NCBI RefSeq assembly: GCF_902806985.1
Contig: NZ_CADCXY010000006.1
Location: 1 to 64,000, forward strand
Length of the DNA: 64,000 bases
DNA from: Pseudidiomarina piscicola
GTDB lineage: Bacteria > Pseudomonadota > Gammaproteobacteria > Enterobacterales > Alteromonadaceae
Reading direction: 5' to 3'
Shown: in pieces, positions 54,105 through 62,152 of the stretch
How positions within the stretch are numbered: the first letter of the stretch is position 1
Layout: every line of letters begins with the position of its first letter
The notes under the pieces: generated by a model
What the model saw: only the letters and a program-made list of their open reading frames with translations
What the model was told of the DNA's origin: nothing
Database searches by the model: none
Translations under genes and position numbers: made by a program

Positions 54105-56993
54105 CTACTGCTTTTTCATTTCTTGGTGAAAAGCATCAAACTGCTCGACCAATGTTTGTGAATCAAAGTTTGCAAATGGTTGTTCAGCAAACTTCGTGCC
54201 ACGCATCTGTACACTGATCCGCGGTGCCGCTGAGTTCAGCATGGTTTCGCTATAGAAGGCCTTAACATCAGCTAAGGTGACTTGTTCGACAGCGTCAATT
54301 AACTGTTGTTGACTGTTGAAGTCATAGTCTTCGCGATACCAGTCGGCCAGCAGAGGGCCAAGTTCTTCTTGAAGGTTCTTAGGTGGCTCTTTTAGAGTTA
54401 CCAAAGTACTGGTTTTCAGCTGCTGGAACTCTTCTTCACTTAGCTGCTCAAGTTCGTTCGCGTACTCCGTTTTAAACTGCTCAAAGCGCTCCTGCATTGC
54501 TGCAACGTCTTTAACTGGTGTTTGAATATACATGGCAAAGCCAGTGTAATCCTCTAACCGTGTCGCGGTTCCGCCCACAGCATAAGCAAGTTGCTCTTCG
54601 GTGCGTAAGCGGTCGAAGGCTACATTACTAAAGTGCCCCCTTAGCACGGTGGCGGCGGCATAGGTCGCATAACCGGGCGTCAGGTTCATATGTACGTCAA
54701 TCAAGCCGACATCTGCGACATCGATATCTTGTTGCCAAACCAAGTGCTTGTTTGCTTCAGGCTGCCAGAACGCTGCGCGATGGTAATCGCTGGCTGTAGC
54801 TTTTTCAGGAAGCGCATCCGCTAAGGTGGTGACAACATTTTCTAACGCAGCTTTGTTGTAATTACCAAAAGCGAAGATACGCAGCTGATGCTTAGCGATG
54901 AACTCGTTCATGAACACCTGCAAATCGGTGGCGCTAAGCGACTGTGCAGTTTCAATCAACGTATCGGTCGCGTAATTGCCTTCGCGAATAAGTTTATTGT
55001 AAGCCCCAAAGGCTTGATAAAACGGAAATTGCTTGCCTTGATTATTGAGTGCGCGAACATAGCGGTCAACAGCTTGATTAAATGCCTGCGGCTCTACATC
55101 AATGAGTAACCCTGCTAATGCCTGCTCAAGCAATACCGGCTGCTTATCGGTAAAACCGCCAATCCTTAACGTTAGGCCTGTTCCTGCAGAGAGTGACAGT
55201 TGCATACCGGCAATGCCCGCCTCGGTGGCGAGTGCGCTCTGTTGCAAACTGTATAGGTCGCGCCATAAAGCTAACAGCACATCGGCTTTAGCTGAGGTTA
55301 AGGGTTCAGCGCTGTTCATGTGAATATTCAATAATCCACGCGGCTGTTGCGAAAACGCTTCGCTGGGGTAATGCCATACGCTGACCTGATCGTTTTCAAT
55401 AACCACTTCTGGTTTTTCGCGTTGCTGGCTCGCAACAATCGCGAAGTCTTCTGGCAGCATCCGGTTGACCGCCGGCAAGGCTAAATCAACCATGGGCGGC
55501 TGTTGCCAAGCAGCTTGTTCAGCTGCAGAAATATCGACGACTTGGTATTTACCGTCGTAATAGTGCAGCTCGCTATCGTGCGGCTCCTGTTTACTGACAT
55601 ACCAAACACGCAGGCGCTCAGGTGTGAGTTGATCCAGCACATTATGAATGGCTTGTGCGTCAAACTCTTGGTAGTGGAATGGTGCCGCGATGGCCATTTC
55701 GGCAGGTACATTTTGCATTGCTTCAGAGAGGCTAGACACATAACCAAACTCGTCAGACTTTTCTAAGAAGCGGAACTGATTGGTAAGACTGGTTTTAATC
55801 TCGCTGTAATATTTTTCATCGACACCTTGGTTTTTGATGAGCTCAATATAGCTCATCAGTAACGATGTAATTTGCTCGCGATGCTCAAGGCCCGTATCGG
55901 TCAGGTTCACGTCAATTTGCAAAACACCGTAATTACCATAATAGGTTGGGCTTGCTGAAGCGTTAAGGCTCGAAACAAGGCCTAACTCTTTCAGTTCATA
56001 GGCCGGTGCTCCAGGCATTTCTGAACCCAGCAAATAAGTAATAAAGCGGTTCGGCTTCACCGCGTACGCGTCGCTATTATCATCAATAATAAACTCTAGC
56101 CGCAATTGTTTGATATCTTGATTAGGCACATAGTGGATACGCTTGCCACCTACCTCAGAGAAATCAATGGTCGCGCTGACGTTTGGCTCCGCAATTTGGG
56201 CGTTTTCGATTGCGCTAAAGTGTTTTACGGCAAGGCGCTCAAGCTCCGCGAGTGACTGGTTACCAAGCAACGCAACTTTCATGATGTTTGCCGAGTAGAA
56301 ACGCTCATAAAACGCGACCGTTTCAGCATGCAAGCTGCTGCCTTCCTTATCACCTAGCGAATCAAGGTTGCCTATCAAGAAACGGTTGGCTGGGTGGTCA
56401 CCAAGTAGATTGCGCGCCAGTTTGAATTGACCAAAATAGTCCATTTCTCGGCGCATCGACCATTCGGCATTCACCGCATTCTTCTCTTTGTCCGTGTACT
56501 CTGGGTAAAGCATAGGGGCTTTGAAGAAGTCAGAAAAGCGATCGAGTGCCTCGTCGACGGCGTCGTTGTTAACACTGAACATGTATTTGGTGATATCCAG
56601 CCAGGTTGAGGCATTTTGACTGCCGCCGTTAGCGGTCATAAATGCTGAGTAACCTTTGGTATCGGGATACCGTTCAGTGCCTAAAAACAACATATGTTCT
56701 AAGTAGTGAGCCATGCCCTGCTGCGACATCGGATCATGAAGCAAACCAACACCCACACTCAGTGCGGCTGCAGATTTCTCGGTACTTGGGTCGGAAATCA
56801 ACATGACTTCAAGTTGATTCGGTAAGACAATGGTCTTATAGGCCCGTTCGTCGTTCGGTGATGTAATGACCGATGATGCGGCTTGGGCTTGCTGTTCGGC
56901 AACGGTATTGGCGTCGCTAGGAGCGTTCATGGGGCTGCTGCAACCAGCTAGTAGCGCCATGCTTATGGCACTGCTTAGAAATAAGCGTTTCAT
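54105..56993 (-). CDS. M16-family (pitrilysin-like) metalloprotease, lipoprotein
   Basis: 962 residues, matching pitrilysin/protease III-type M16 enzymes. The signal peptide has a lipobox (MALLAGC, Cys18), so it should be anchored in the periplasm. The inverted zinc motif HxxEH is His96-Tyr-Leu-Glu-His100 in GMAHYLEHMLFLGTERYP, with the third zinc ligand Glu177 in NAVNAEWSM. The late RTEEQLAYAVGG is the R-Y-like segment of the second catalytic half. The family cuts small peptides and unfolded proteins inside a closed chamber. It is a single gene with a terminator behind it. Confidence 0.93.
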   Translation of the reverse strand: MKRLFLSSAISMALLAGCSSPMNAPSDANTVAEQQAQAASSVITSPNDERAYKTIVLPNQLEVMLISDPSTEKSAAALSVGVGLLHDPMSQQGMAHYLEHMLFLGTERYPDTKGYSAFMTANGGSQNASTWLDITKYMFSVNNDAVDEALDRFSDFFKAPMLYPEYTDKEKNAVNAEWSMRREMDYFGQFKLARNLLGDHPANRFLIGNLDSLGDKEGSSLHAETVAFYERFYSANIMKVALLGNQSLAELERLAVKHFSAIENAQIAEPNVSATIDFSEVGGKRIHYVPNQDIKQLRLEFIIDDNSDAYAVKPNRFITYLLGSEMPGAPAYELKELGLVSSLNASASPTYYGNYGVLQIDVNLTDTGLEHREQITSLLMSYIELIKNQGVDEKYYSEIKTSLTNQFRFLEKSDEFGYVSSLSEAMQNVPAEMAIAAPFHYQEFDAQAIHNVLDQLTPERLRVWYVSKQEPHDSELHYYDGKYQVVDISAAEQAAWQQPPMVDLALPAVNRMLPEDFAIVASQQREKPEVVIENDQVSVWHYPSEAFSQQPRGLLNIHMNSAEPLTSAKADVLLALWRDLYSLQQSALATEAGIAGMQLSLSAGTGLTLRIGGFTDKQPVLLEQALAGLLIDVEPQAFNQAVDRYVRALNNQGKQFPFYQAFGAYNKLIREGNYATDTLIETAQSLSATDLQVFMNEFIAKHQLRIFAFGNYNKAALENVVTTLADALPEKATASDYHRAAFWQPEANKHLVWQQDIDVADVGLIDVHMNLTPGYATYAAATVLRGHFSNVAFDRLRTEEQLAYAVGGTATRLEDYTGFAMYIQTPVKDVAAMQERFEQFKTEYANELEQLSEEEFQQLKTSTLVTLKEPPKNLQEELGPLLADWYREDYDFNSQQQLIDAVEQVTLADVKAFYSETMLNSAAPRISVQMRGTKFAEQPFANFDSQTLVEQFDAFHQEMKKQ

Positions 56994-57132
56994 AGATTAA
57001 GTTCTCTTTGGTAACGAACGGAGACGTTAACGGGCGAGTTAACGAAAAATAAGTTATCAGCAGAGTGTAAAGCGAGTTGCCCTTGTTTGGCAGCGTAGAA
57101 GCTTAAGATAAACGATAGCTTTGTAACAAAAT

Positions 57133-58164
57133 TTAACTATGCGCTACTTTGACGCAGTTTCGACCGGCCTCTTTGGCTCTATAAAGCGCCCGGTCAGCAC
57201 GAATAAAGGTTTGCTCGGCGGGAATCTCTTTACCAAGCTCTGCAAGCCCAAAGCTCATCGTTAAGGGTTGTGCAAAAGGCGTGCCGTGGTCAGCGATATA
57301 TCGCCTTAACAAATCGCTATAGTGCTGCGCTTGCGTCAGCGTGTAATTAGGTAGAATCAGCATAAATTCTTCGCCACCCCAGCGGCCAATAATGCCGTCG
57401 TCGCGGGTGAAGTTGCGCAGTAATGTGGCGGCATGCTGAAGCACTTTGTCACCTTGAATATGGCCTAACTGGTCATTGATCGATTTGAAATCATCAATAT
57501 CAGCGATGACCACTATCGAACGCTTCAGCTGACCTGAGCTGACCAACTGATGTTGCTCTGCGACCACTGCGTCGAGTTTTATGCGGTTATATAGCCCGGT
57601 TAATTTATCAGTCATCGACTGTCGCTCTAGTTGTCGATAGGCAGACTCACGTGACCCCTCGTAAAATCGAAACAAAAACCACAGTGCAATGCACACTTCT
57701 GTGATATTTAACAGTCCACTGATGCTAAATGCGCGAGGCTCAGCTGATGGTAGCTGCAACGCCATGAAAACAATCACATAAAGAAACAACGCCGCTGTCA
57801 GCCATGCACCTACAGCTCTGCCAAGTAAGAAAAACATAATAGGCGGCAGAATCATGACCCACAGCACTGAGTAGCTTTCACCGTTAGCGAGGTGAATAAA
57901 CATCAGGACATTGAATGTAACTGCCGCACAGGTTAGCCATGAGGTGCGTAGTAACTGTTTGGACCGTTGAAAGTAGATAAGTAGCAACAGCGCTACAATC
58001 GCACTGACAAAGTTAAAGGCCGCAATGTCAAAACGTTCAAACGCAAATATATTGATCGTACCGATAAGTAGCGAAAACACACCGATAATTTTTAGTACGG
58101 CGCGCAGTAACTGTGACTGGTGAACAAACGGCTGTTCGGAAGGTGTGGGCACGTTTAACTGCAT
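57133..58164 (-). CDS. Membrane diguanylate cyclase (GGDEF) with altered inhibitory site
   Basis: 343 residues. The first ~165 residues contain about six membrane helices. A linker (ESAYRQLERQSMTDKLTGLYNR) leads into a GGDEF domain with the active site GRWGGEEFMLILP (GGEEF at 263-267) and the metal-binding IADIDDFKSINDQLGH. It should make cyclic di-GMP. The usual inhibitory I-site RxxD reads RDDG here (Arg254, Gly257), so product inhibition is probably lost. It follows the CNNM/CorC gene after two bases and is probably co-transcribed with it. Confidence 0.92.
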   Translation of the reverse strand: MQLNVPTPSEQPFVHQSQLLRAVLKIIGVFSLLIGTINIFAFERFDIAAFNFVSAIVALLLLIYFQRSKQLLRTSWLTCAAVTFNVLMFIHLANGESYSVLWVMILPPIMFFLLGRAVGAWLTAALFLYVIVFMALQLPSAEPRAFSISGLLNITEVCIALWFLFRFYEGSRESAYRQLERQSMTDKLTGLYNRIKLDAVVAEQHQLVSSGQLKRSIVVIADIDDFKSINDQLGHIQGDKVLQHAATLLRNFTRDDGIIGRWGGEEFMLILPNYTLTQAQHYSDLLRRYIADHGTPFAQPLTMSFGLAELGKEIPAEQTFIRADRALYRAKEAGRNCVKVAHS

Positions 58165-58166
58165 AG

Positions 58167-59180
58167 CTACTCAGGCTTTATGCGTTGCGCCCAGCGCTGC
58201 TTGGCATAACGCCTCAGGCTAGGAATGGTGTCTGTTTCGTCCATAATTGGTTGGCCAAGAATGGTCTCAATGATGTCCTCTAACGTAATTAAGCCGAGCC
58301 AAGAACCGTGCTCATCAAAGACGACCGCGAGGTGCTGACGCTTTTCGAGCAATAAGGTGAGTGCGCTTTCTAAATCAACACTGGGGCTTACTACTTCAAC
58401 GTCGCGAATCAGTGAACTGACAACTTGGTCGTGTTGCGATTCGAGAGCTTCGTTACGCAACAGAATACCGTGCGGTATTTCGTTTTCATCAATGACCGGG
58501 AAGCGTGAGTAGGGCAAAGCTTTAACCTGCTCTAAAAAGTCACCCACTGTAGCGTCGGGGTGTACAGCTTCACAGACCGTACGTGGGGTCATTGCGGTAC
58601 TTACTTTAATTGAGTGCAAATCGAGAATGTTACTGATCACGCGTTTTTCGTCATCATCAATCGCTTTTTGCTCGTTACCCACGATGGCAAGGGCTTTTAT
58701 TTCGGCGCGAACATCAATGTCGTGGGCGTTGCCGCCTATTCGCTTGGTGATTTGATCAGAGGCCCAAATGAAAGGCTTCAAGCCCGTGATCATGGTGTTC
58801 AAAAGTGCTGGGAGCATGGGGGCCAAGCCACGCCAAAACTTTGCACCGATGGTTTTGGGAATAATTTCAGAGAGCACTAAAATCAGTAACGTCATGACCG
58901 CCGAGGCGATCGCCAGGTAACCATCGCCAAAGACCACGCCCACCTGGGCGCCAACACCGGCTGCACCGACGGTGTGAGCGATGGTATTTAGCGTTAAGAT
59001 GGCCGCTAAGGGCCGGTCGATGTTGGCTTTCAAACCTTGTAATTGTTGATGTAAATGCGGGCGATGCTCGCGGAGTTGTGCGATATAGCTTGGCGTTATT
59101 GAAAGCAGCGCAGCCTCAAGAATCGAGCAGAGAAAGGAAATGCCAATCGCAATAAACGCAAAAACAATCAGTAAAAACAT
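58167..59180 (-). CDS. CNNM/CorC-type membrane protein with DUF21 and CBS domains
   Basis: 337 residues. The N-terminal DUF21 region has helices with SFLCSILEAALLSITPSYIA and LTLNTIAHTVGAAGVGAQVG, followed by LSEIIPKTIGAKFW. Two CBS domains come next (VSTAMTPRTVCEAV, and VFDEHGSWLGLITLEDIIET). Such proteins are linked to magnesium/cobalt efflux or sodium-magnesium exchange and bind adenine nucleotides at the CBS pair. The C-terminal CorC domain seen in longer members is absent. It is divergent from the Tag-like gene. Confidence 0.9.
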   Translation of the reverse strand: MFLLIVFAFIAIGISFLCSILEAALLSITPSYIAQLREHRPHLHQQLQGLKANIDRPLAAILTLNTIAHTVGAAGVGAQVGVVFGDGYLAIASAVMTLLILVLSEIIPKTIGAKFWRGLAPMLPALLNTMITGLKPFIWASDQITKRIGGNAHDIDVRAEIKALAIVGNEQKAIDDDEKRVISNILDLHSIKVSTAMTPRTVCEAVHPDATVGDFLEQVKALPYSRFPVIDENEIPHGILLRNEALESQHDQVVSSLIRDVEVVSPSVDLESALTLLLEKRQHLAVVFDEHGSWLGLITLEDIIETILGQPIMDETDTIPSLRRYAKQRWAQRIKPE

Positions 59181-59276
59181 GGTTACCTACTAACCAAAAG
59201 AATGAACATGAAGCAATCTTGTGAAATTAGCACAGAGATGGTTAGCTAAGCTAGTACCAATACGATAAAGGTTAAA

Positions 59277-59981
59277 GTGAAACTGATGAAATTTAGTTAC
59301 TTTTATGACCGCGCGTTGGCGAGAAAAGGGCCAAAAGAACTACAGGCTCGACTGCCAAAACTACCTCCAGTGGAACAGCTCGTACAACATGATGACGCTT
59401 TTTACTTGGCGGAAATGACGCGAGGGATTTTCCGAGCGGGCTTTGTCTGGCGTATTATTGACGCTAAATGGAGCGGTTTTGAACAGGCTTTTAGCGGCTT
59501 TGTGCCCCTGTATTGGCAACAGGTTCCGCCCGATCGCCTTGAGTCGCTAGCAAATGACGAACGTATTGTGCGCAACTGGCAAAAAATTAACACCGTTCCT
59601 GTGAACGCACGGATGATTGTCGAAGTAGCGGAGCGCCATGGTAGCTTCGGAAAGTTTCTAGCCGATTGGCCATCGTCGGAGCAATTCGAACTACTTCATT
59701 TTTTCAAAAAAAATGGTTCCCGACTTGCCGGCGCAACAGCGCAGCACTTTTTGCGCCGTGTTGGCTGGGATGGCTTTGTACTGTCGCCCGACGTGGTCAC
59801 CGCATTGAAGAACCACAACCTGTTGGATGCATCACCCACCAGTCAAAAAGGACTGCGTCAGGTGCAGCAAGTGTTCAATCAGTGGCATGAGGAAACGGGT
59901 CTACCGTACAGTCACCTGTCGCGGATTGTGTCGATGACCCTTGATGCTGCGTCTGCCGAGCGCAAGCCTGCACGCCGCTAA
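59277..59981 (+). CDS. Divergent DNA-3-methyladenine glycosylase I (Tag)-like protein
   Basis: 234 residues from GTG 59277 (AAGG upstream; ATG 59286 is an alternative). The central part has the helix-hairpin-helix glycosylase layout of Tag: [49 protein letters not shown] and [19 protein letters not shown], read as separate blocks. The position of the catalytic Glu38 in E. coli Tag (EGQQAGLSW) is Gly here. The N- and C-terminal zinc-binding Cys/His residues are also missing, so activity on 3-methyladenine is uncertain. It converges with gor; the ends overlap by four bases. Confidence 0.75.
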   Translation: MKLMKFSYFYDRALARKGPKELQARLPKLPPVEQLVQHDDAFYLAEMTRGIFRAGFVWRIIDAKWSGFEQAFSGFVPLYWQQVPPDRLESLANDERIVRNWQKINTVPVNARMIVEVAERHGSFGKFLADWPSSEQFELLHFFKKNGSRLAGATAQHFLRRVGWDGFVLSPDVVTALKNHNLLDASPTSQKGLRQVQQVFNQWHEETGLPYSHLSRIVSMTLDAASAERKPARR

Positions 59982-61333
59982 CGCAGCGTGACAAACTCTT
60001 CGGCACTGGTTGGGTGCAATGCAACGGTGGCATCGAAGTCAGCCTTCGTTGCGCCCATTTTCATTGCTACCGCGAAGCCTTGTAAAATTTCGTCCATACC
60101 TTCGCCGATACCATGAATACCAACGACTTTTTCATCGGGCCCGGTGCATATGAGCTTAAAGGTACTGAGTGCTCGGTGCGGTGTTACTGCATTGTACATA
60201 GCCGCAAACTTGGAGTTATACACTGTTACATTACCATCGCCATACTTGGCGACCGCTTCAACTTCCGTTAAACCCACGGTGCCAATCGGCGGGTGACTAA
60301 ATACGATGGTTGGGATTTGCGTGTAATCCATGTGCACATCGCCGAGCTCGGGGTTAAATAGCCGTTCTGCTAACAAGCGGCCCGCTTTAATCGCTACTGG
60401 GGTCAATTGGGCTTCGCCGGTAATATCGCCGACCGCATAAATACCTTTCACATTGGTGTTTTGGTATTTATCGGTGCGGATAAAGCCAACCGGGTCAACT
60501 TCAACGCCTGCCGCCTCAAGGTTAATTTTGTCAGTTGCAGGTTCGCGGCCAATAGCCCAAACCAGGCAATCAACATCTTCAAGGATTTCGCCACTTTGGG
60601 TATGAATTTGCAGCAGCCCGTTATCGTCTTTGACGACTTTCGCAACATTGGTATTGGTGTGCAGCGTAGGGCCGTCTAACGCTAGGCGCTCAAGGAGAGC
60701 TTCAGTAATGTCTTCATCAAAGTGACGCAGAGGGCGATCGCGGCGCACCAATAAATGGCTATCGCTACCCAGAGCGTGTAGAACACCTGCGATTTCAACC
60801 GCAATGTAACCGGCACCCACCACAACAGCTTTGTTGGGGCGTTCTTCGAGCGCGAAGAAACCATCTGAGTCAATACCGTACTCAGCACCTTCACAGTCAG
60901 GAATCGTGGCTCTGCCGCCTACGGCAATGGTAATATGGTCAGCGGTGATGTGCTCACCATCGACCTCGACCGTGTTAGCATCTACAAAGCGGGCAAAGCC
61001 TTCAATAAACTCAACACCATTGCTTTCGAAACCTCTTTTGTAGCCGCCATGAATGCGCTCAATGTAGGCTTCGCGGTTGTTGACCAAGGTTTTCCAGTTA
61101 AAGCCGTTTTGCTGCAAATCGAAACCGTAGGCTTCGCTGTACTTGATGGCTTCAGCAATGTGAGCACCGTACCACATTACTTTTTTCGGCACGCAACCAA
61201 CGTTGACGCAGGTTCCACCGACCGCTTTAGCTTCAATAACGGCGGACTTAGCACCGCGAATTGCCGCGCGATTTGCGGATGCAATACCTCCGCTACCAGC
61301 GCCAATTGCTAAATAATCATAATGTCGAGCCAT
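59978..61333 (-). CDS. gor: Glutathione-disulfide reductase
   Basis: 451 residues, the usual size. It has the FAD-binding N-terminus [18 protein letters not shown], the redox-active disulfide Cys42/Cys47 in [13 protein letters not shown], the NADPH-binding region [20 protein letters not shown] with the basic residues [11 protein letters not shown], the second FAD motif YAVGDITG and the terminal catalytic HPTSAEEF. It keeps glutathione reduced in the cytoplasm. It is divergent from the YgjP-like gene. Confidence 0.96.
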   Translation of the reverse strand: MARHYDYLAIGAGSGGIASANRAAIRGAKSAVIEAKAVGGTCVNVGCVPKKVMWYGAHIAEAIKYSEAYGFDLQQNGFNWKTLVNNREAYIERIHGGYKRGFESNGVEFIEGFARFVDANTVEVDGEHITADHITIAVGGRATIPDCEGAEYGIDSDGFFALEERPNKAVVVGAGYIAVEIAGVLHALGSDSHLLVRRDRPLRHFDEDITEALLERLALDGPTLHTNTNVAKVVKDDNGLLQIHTQSGEILEDVDCLVWAIGREPATDKINLEAAGVEVDPVGFIRTDKYQNTNVKGIYAVGDITGEAQLTPVAIKAGRLLAERLFNPELGDVHMDYTQIPTIVFSHPPIGTVGLTEVEAVAKYGDGNVTVYNSKFAAMYNAVTPHRALSTFKLICTGPDEKVVGIHGIGEGMDEILQGFAVAMKMGATKADFDATVALHPTSAEEFVTLR

Positions 61334-61443
61334 GCGTTGTACTCCTGTTACATGCTAATCTGTGTCTAAATTATGGCGTTATGATCGCCTAAAATGAGCC
61401 TCTGTGCAATGCAAGCTACCGCTACAGCGAGACCAAAGAACCG

Positions 61444-62151
61444 ATGAGTTTAATCTATCCTATCCATCGCAGTCGAAGACGCCGCTCAGTTGCCATCAAA
61501 ATTCGCGATGGCGAAGTGCAGGTGCATGCGCCGTGGGCGGTATCTGAAGCAGAAATTCAACGCTTTGTAGCCAGTAAACAAGAGTGGATAGAGCGCCACC
61601 GGCACCGTCAACAACAGCAACTGTCCGGTCTAAAGCGGCGTTACTGGCGAACCGGCGAACGGTTACGCTGGTTAGGTGAGCCTTTAGTGCTTGAAGTGCA
61701 CGTTGCAACTCGCAAAACGTGTGAACGCAAGCTTGCTAAATTGGTGGCAACGGTAACGGCACGTTCAAATCCAGAAAATGAACCGCGTGGTATCGTACGA
61801 GCCTGGTACCAACAACACGCGTTAGCTTGGTTAGATGCGTTTTTTGCGGCTTGGCCAGCGACCCATCCGCTACAGCCGAAGAGTTGGGGAGTCGGTAATT
61901 TTTCCAGTAAGTGGGGGCACTGTAGTCGTGCCGGCGAGTTGAAGTTTTCATGGAAGCTCTGGCTCGCACCAGAGTGGATAGTACGAAATGTGGTCATCCA
62001 CGAGTTATGCCACTTGGCAGAGTTCAATCACAGCGCCCGATTTTGGCAGTTGGTTGCGCGTTACTCTGATGATTATCAGGCTGCTGAGAAGTGGCTACGT
62101 CAGCACGGAATGACCGTGCTGAACGAAGCCTATCTAGATTATATTGACTAA
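61444..62151 (+). CDS. YgjP-like (M48/DUF45) metal-dependent hydrolase
   Basis: 235 residues. The zinc motif HExxH is HELCH (186-190) in VVIHELCHLAEFNHSARFW, with a second His (196) as likely third ligand. The preceding SWGVGNFSSKWGHCSRAGEL is the conserved W-G-x-C-S region of the YgjP/SprT-like group. The N-terminus is rich in Arg (RSRRRRSVAIKIRDGEVQVH). The substrate is unknown. It converges with the S9 peptidase gene, the stops being one base apart. Confidence 0.85.
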   Translation: MSLIYPIHRSRRRRSVAIKIRDGEVQVHAPWAVSEAEIQRFVASKQEWIERHRHRQQQQLSGLKRRYWRTGERLRWLGEPLVLEVHVATRKTCERKLAKLVATVTARSNPENEPRGIVRAWYQQHALAWLDAFFAAWPATHPLQPKSWGVGNFSSKWGHCSRAGELKFSWKLWLAPEWIVRNVVIHELCHLAEFNHSARFWQLVARYSDDYQAAEKWLRQHGMTVLNEAYLDYID

Positions 62152-62152
62152 C

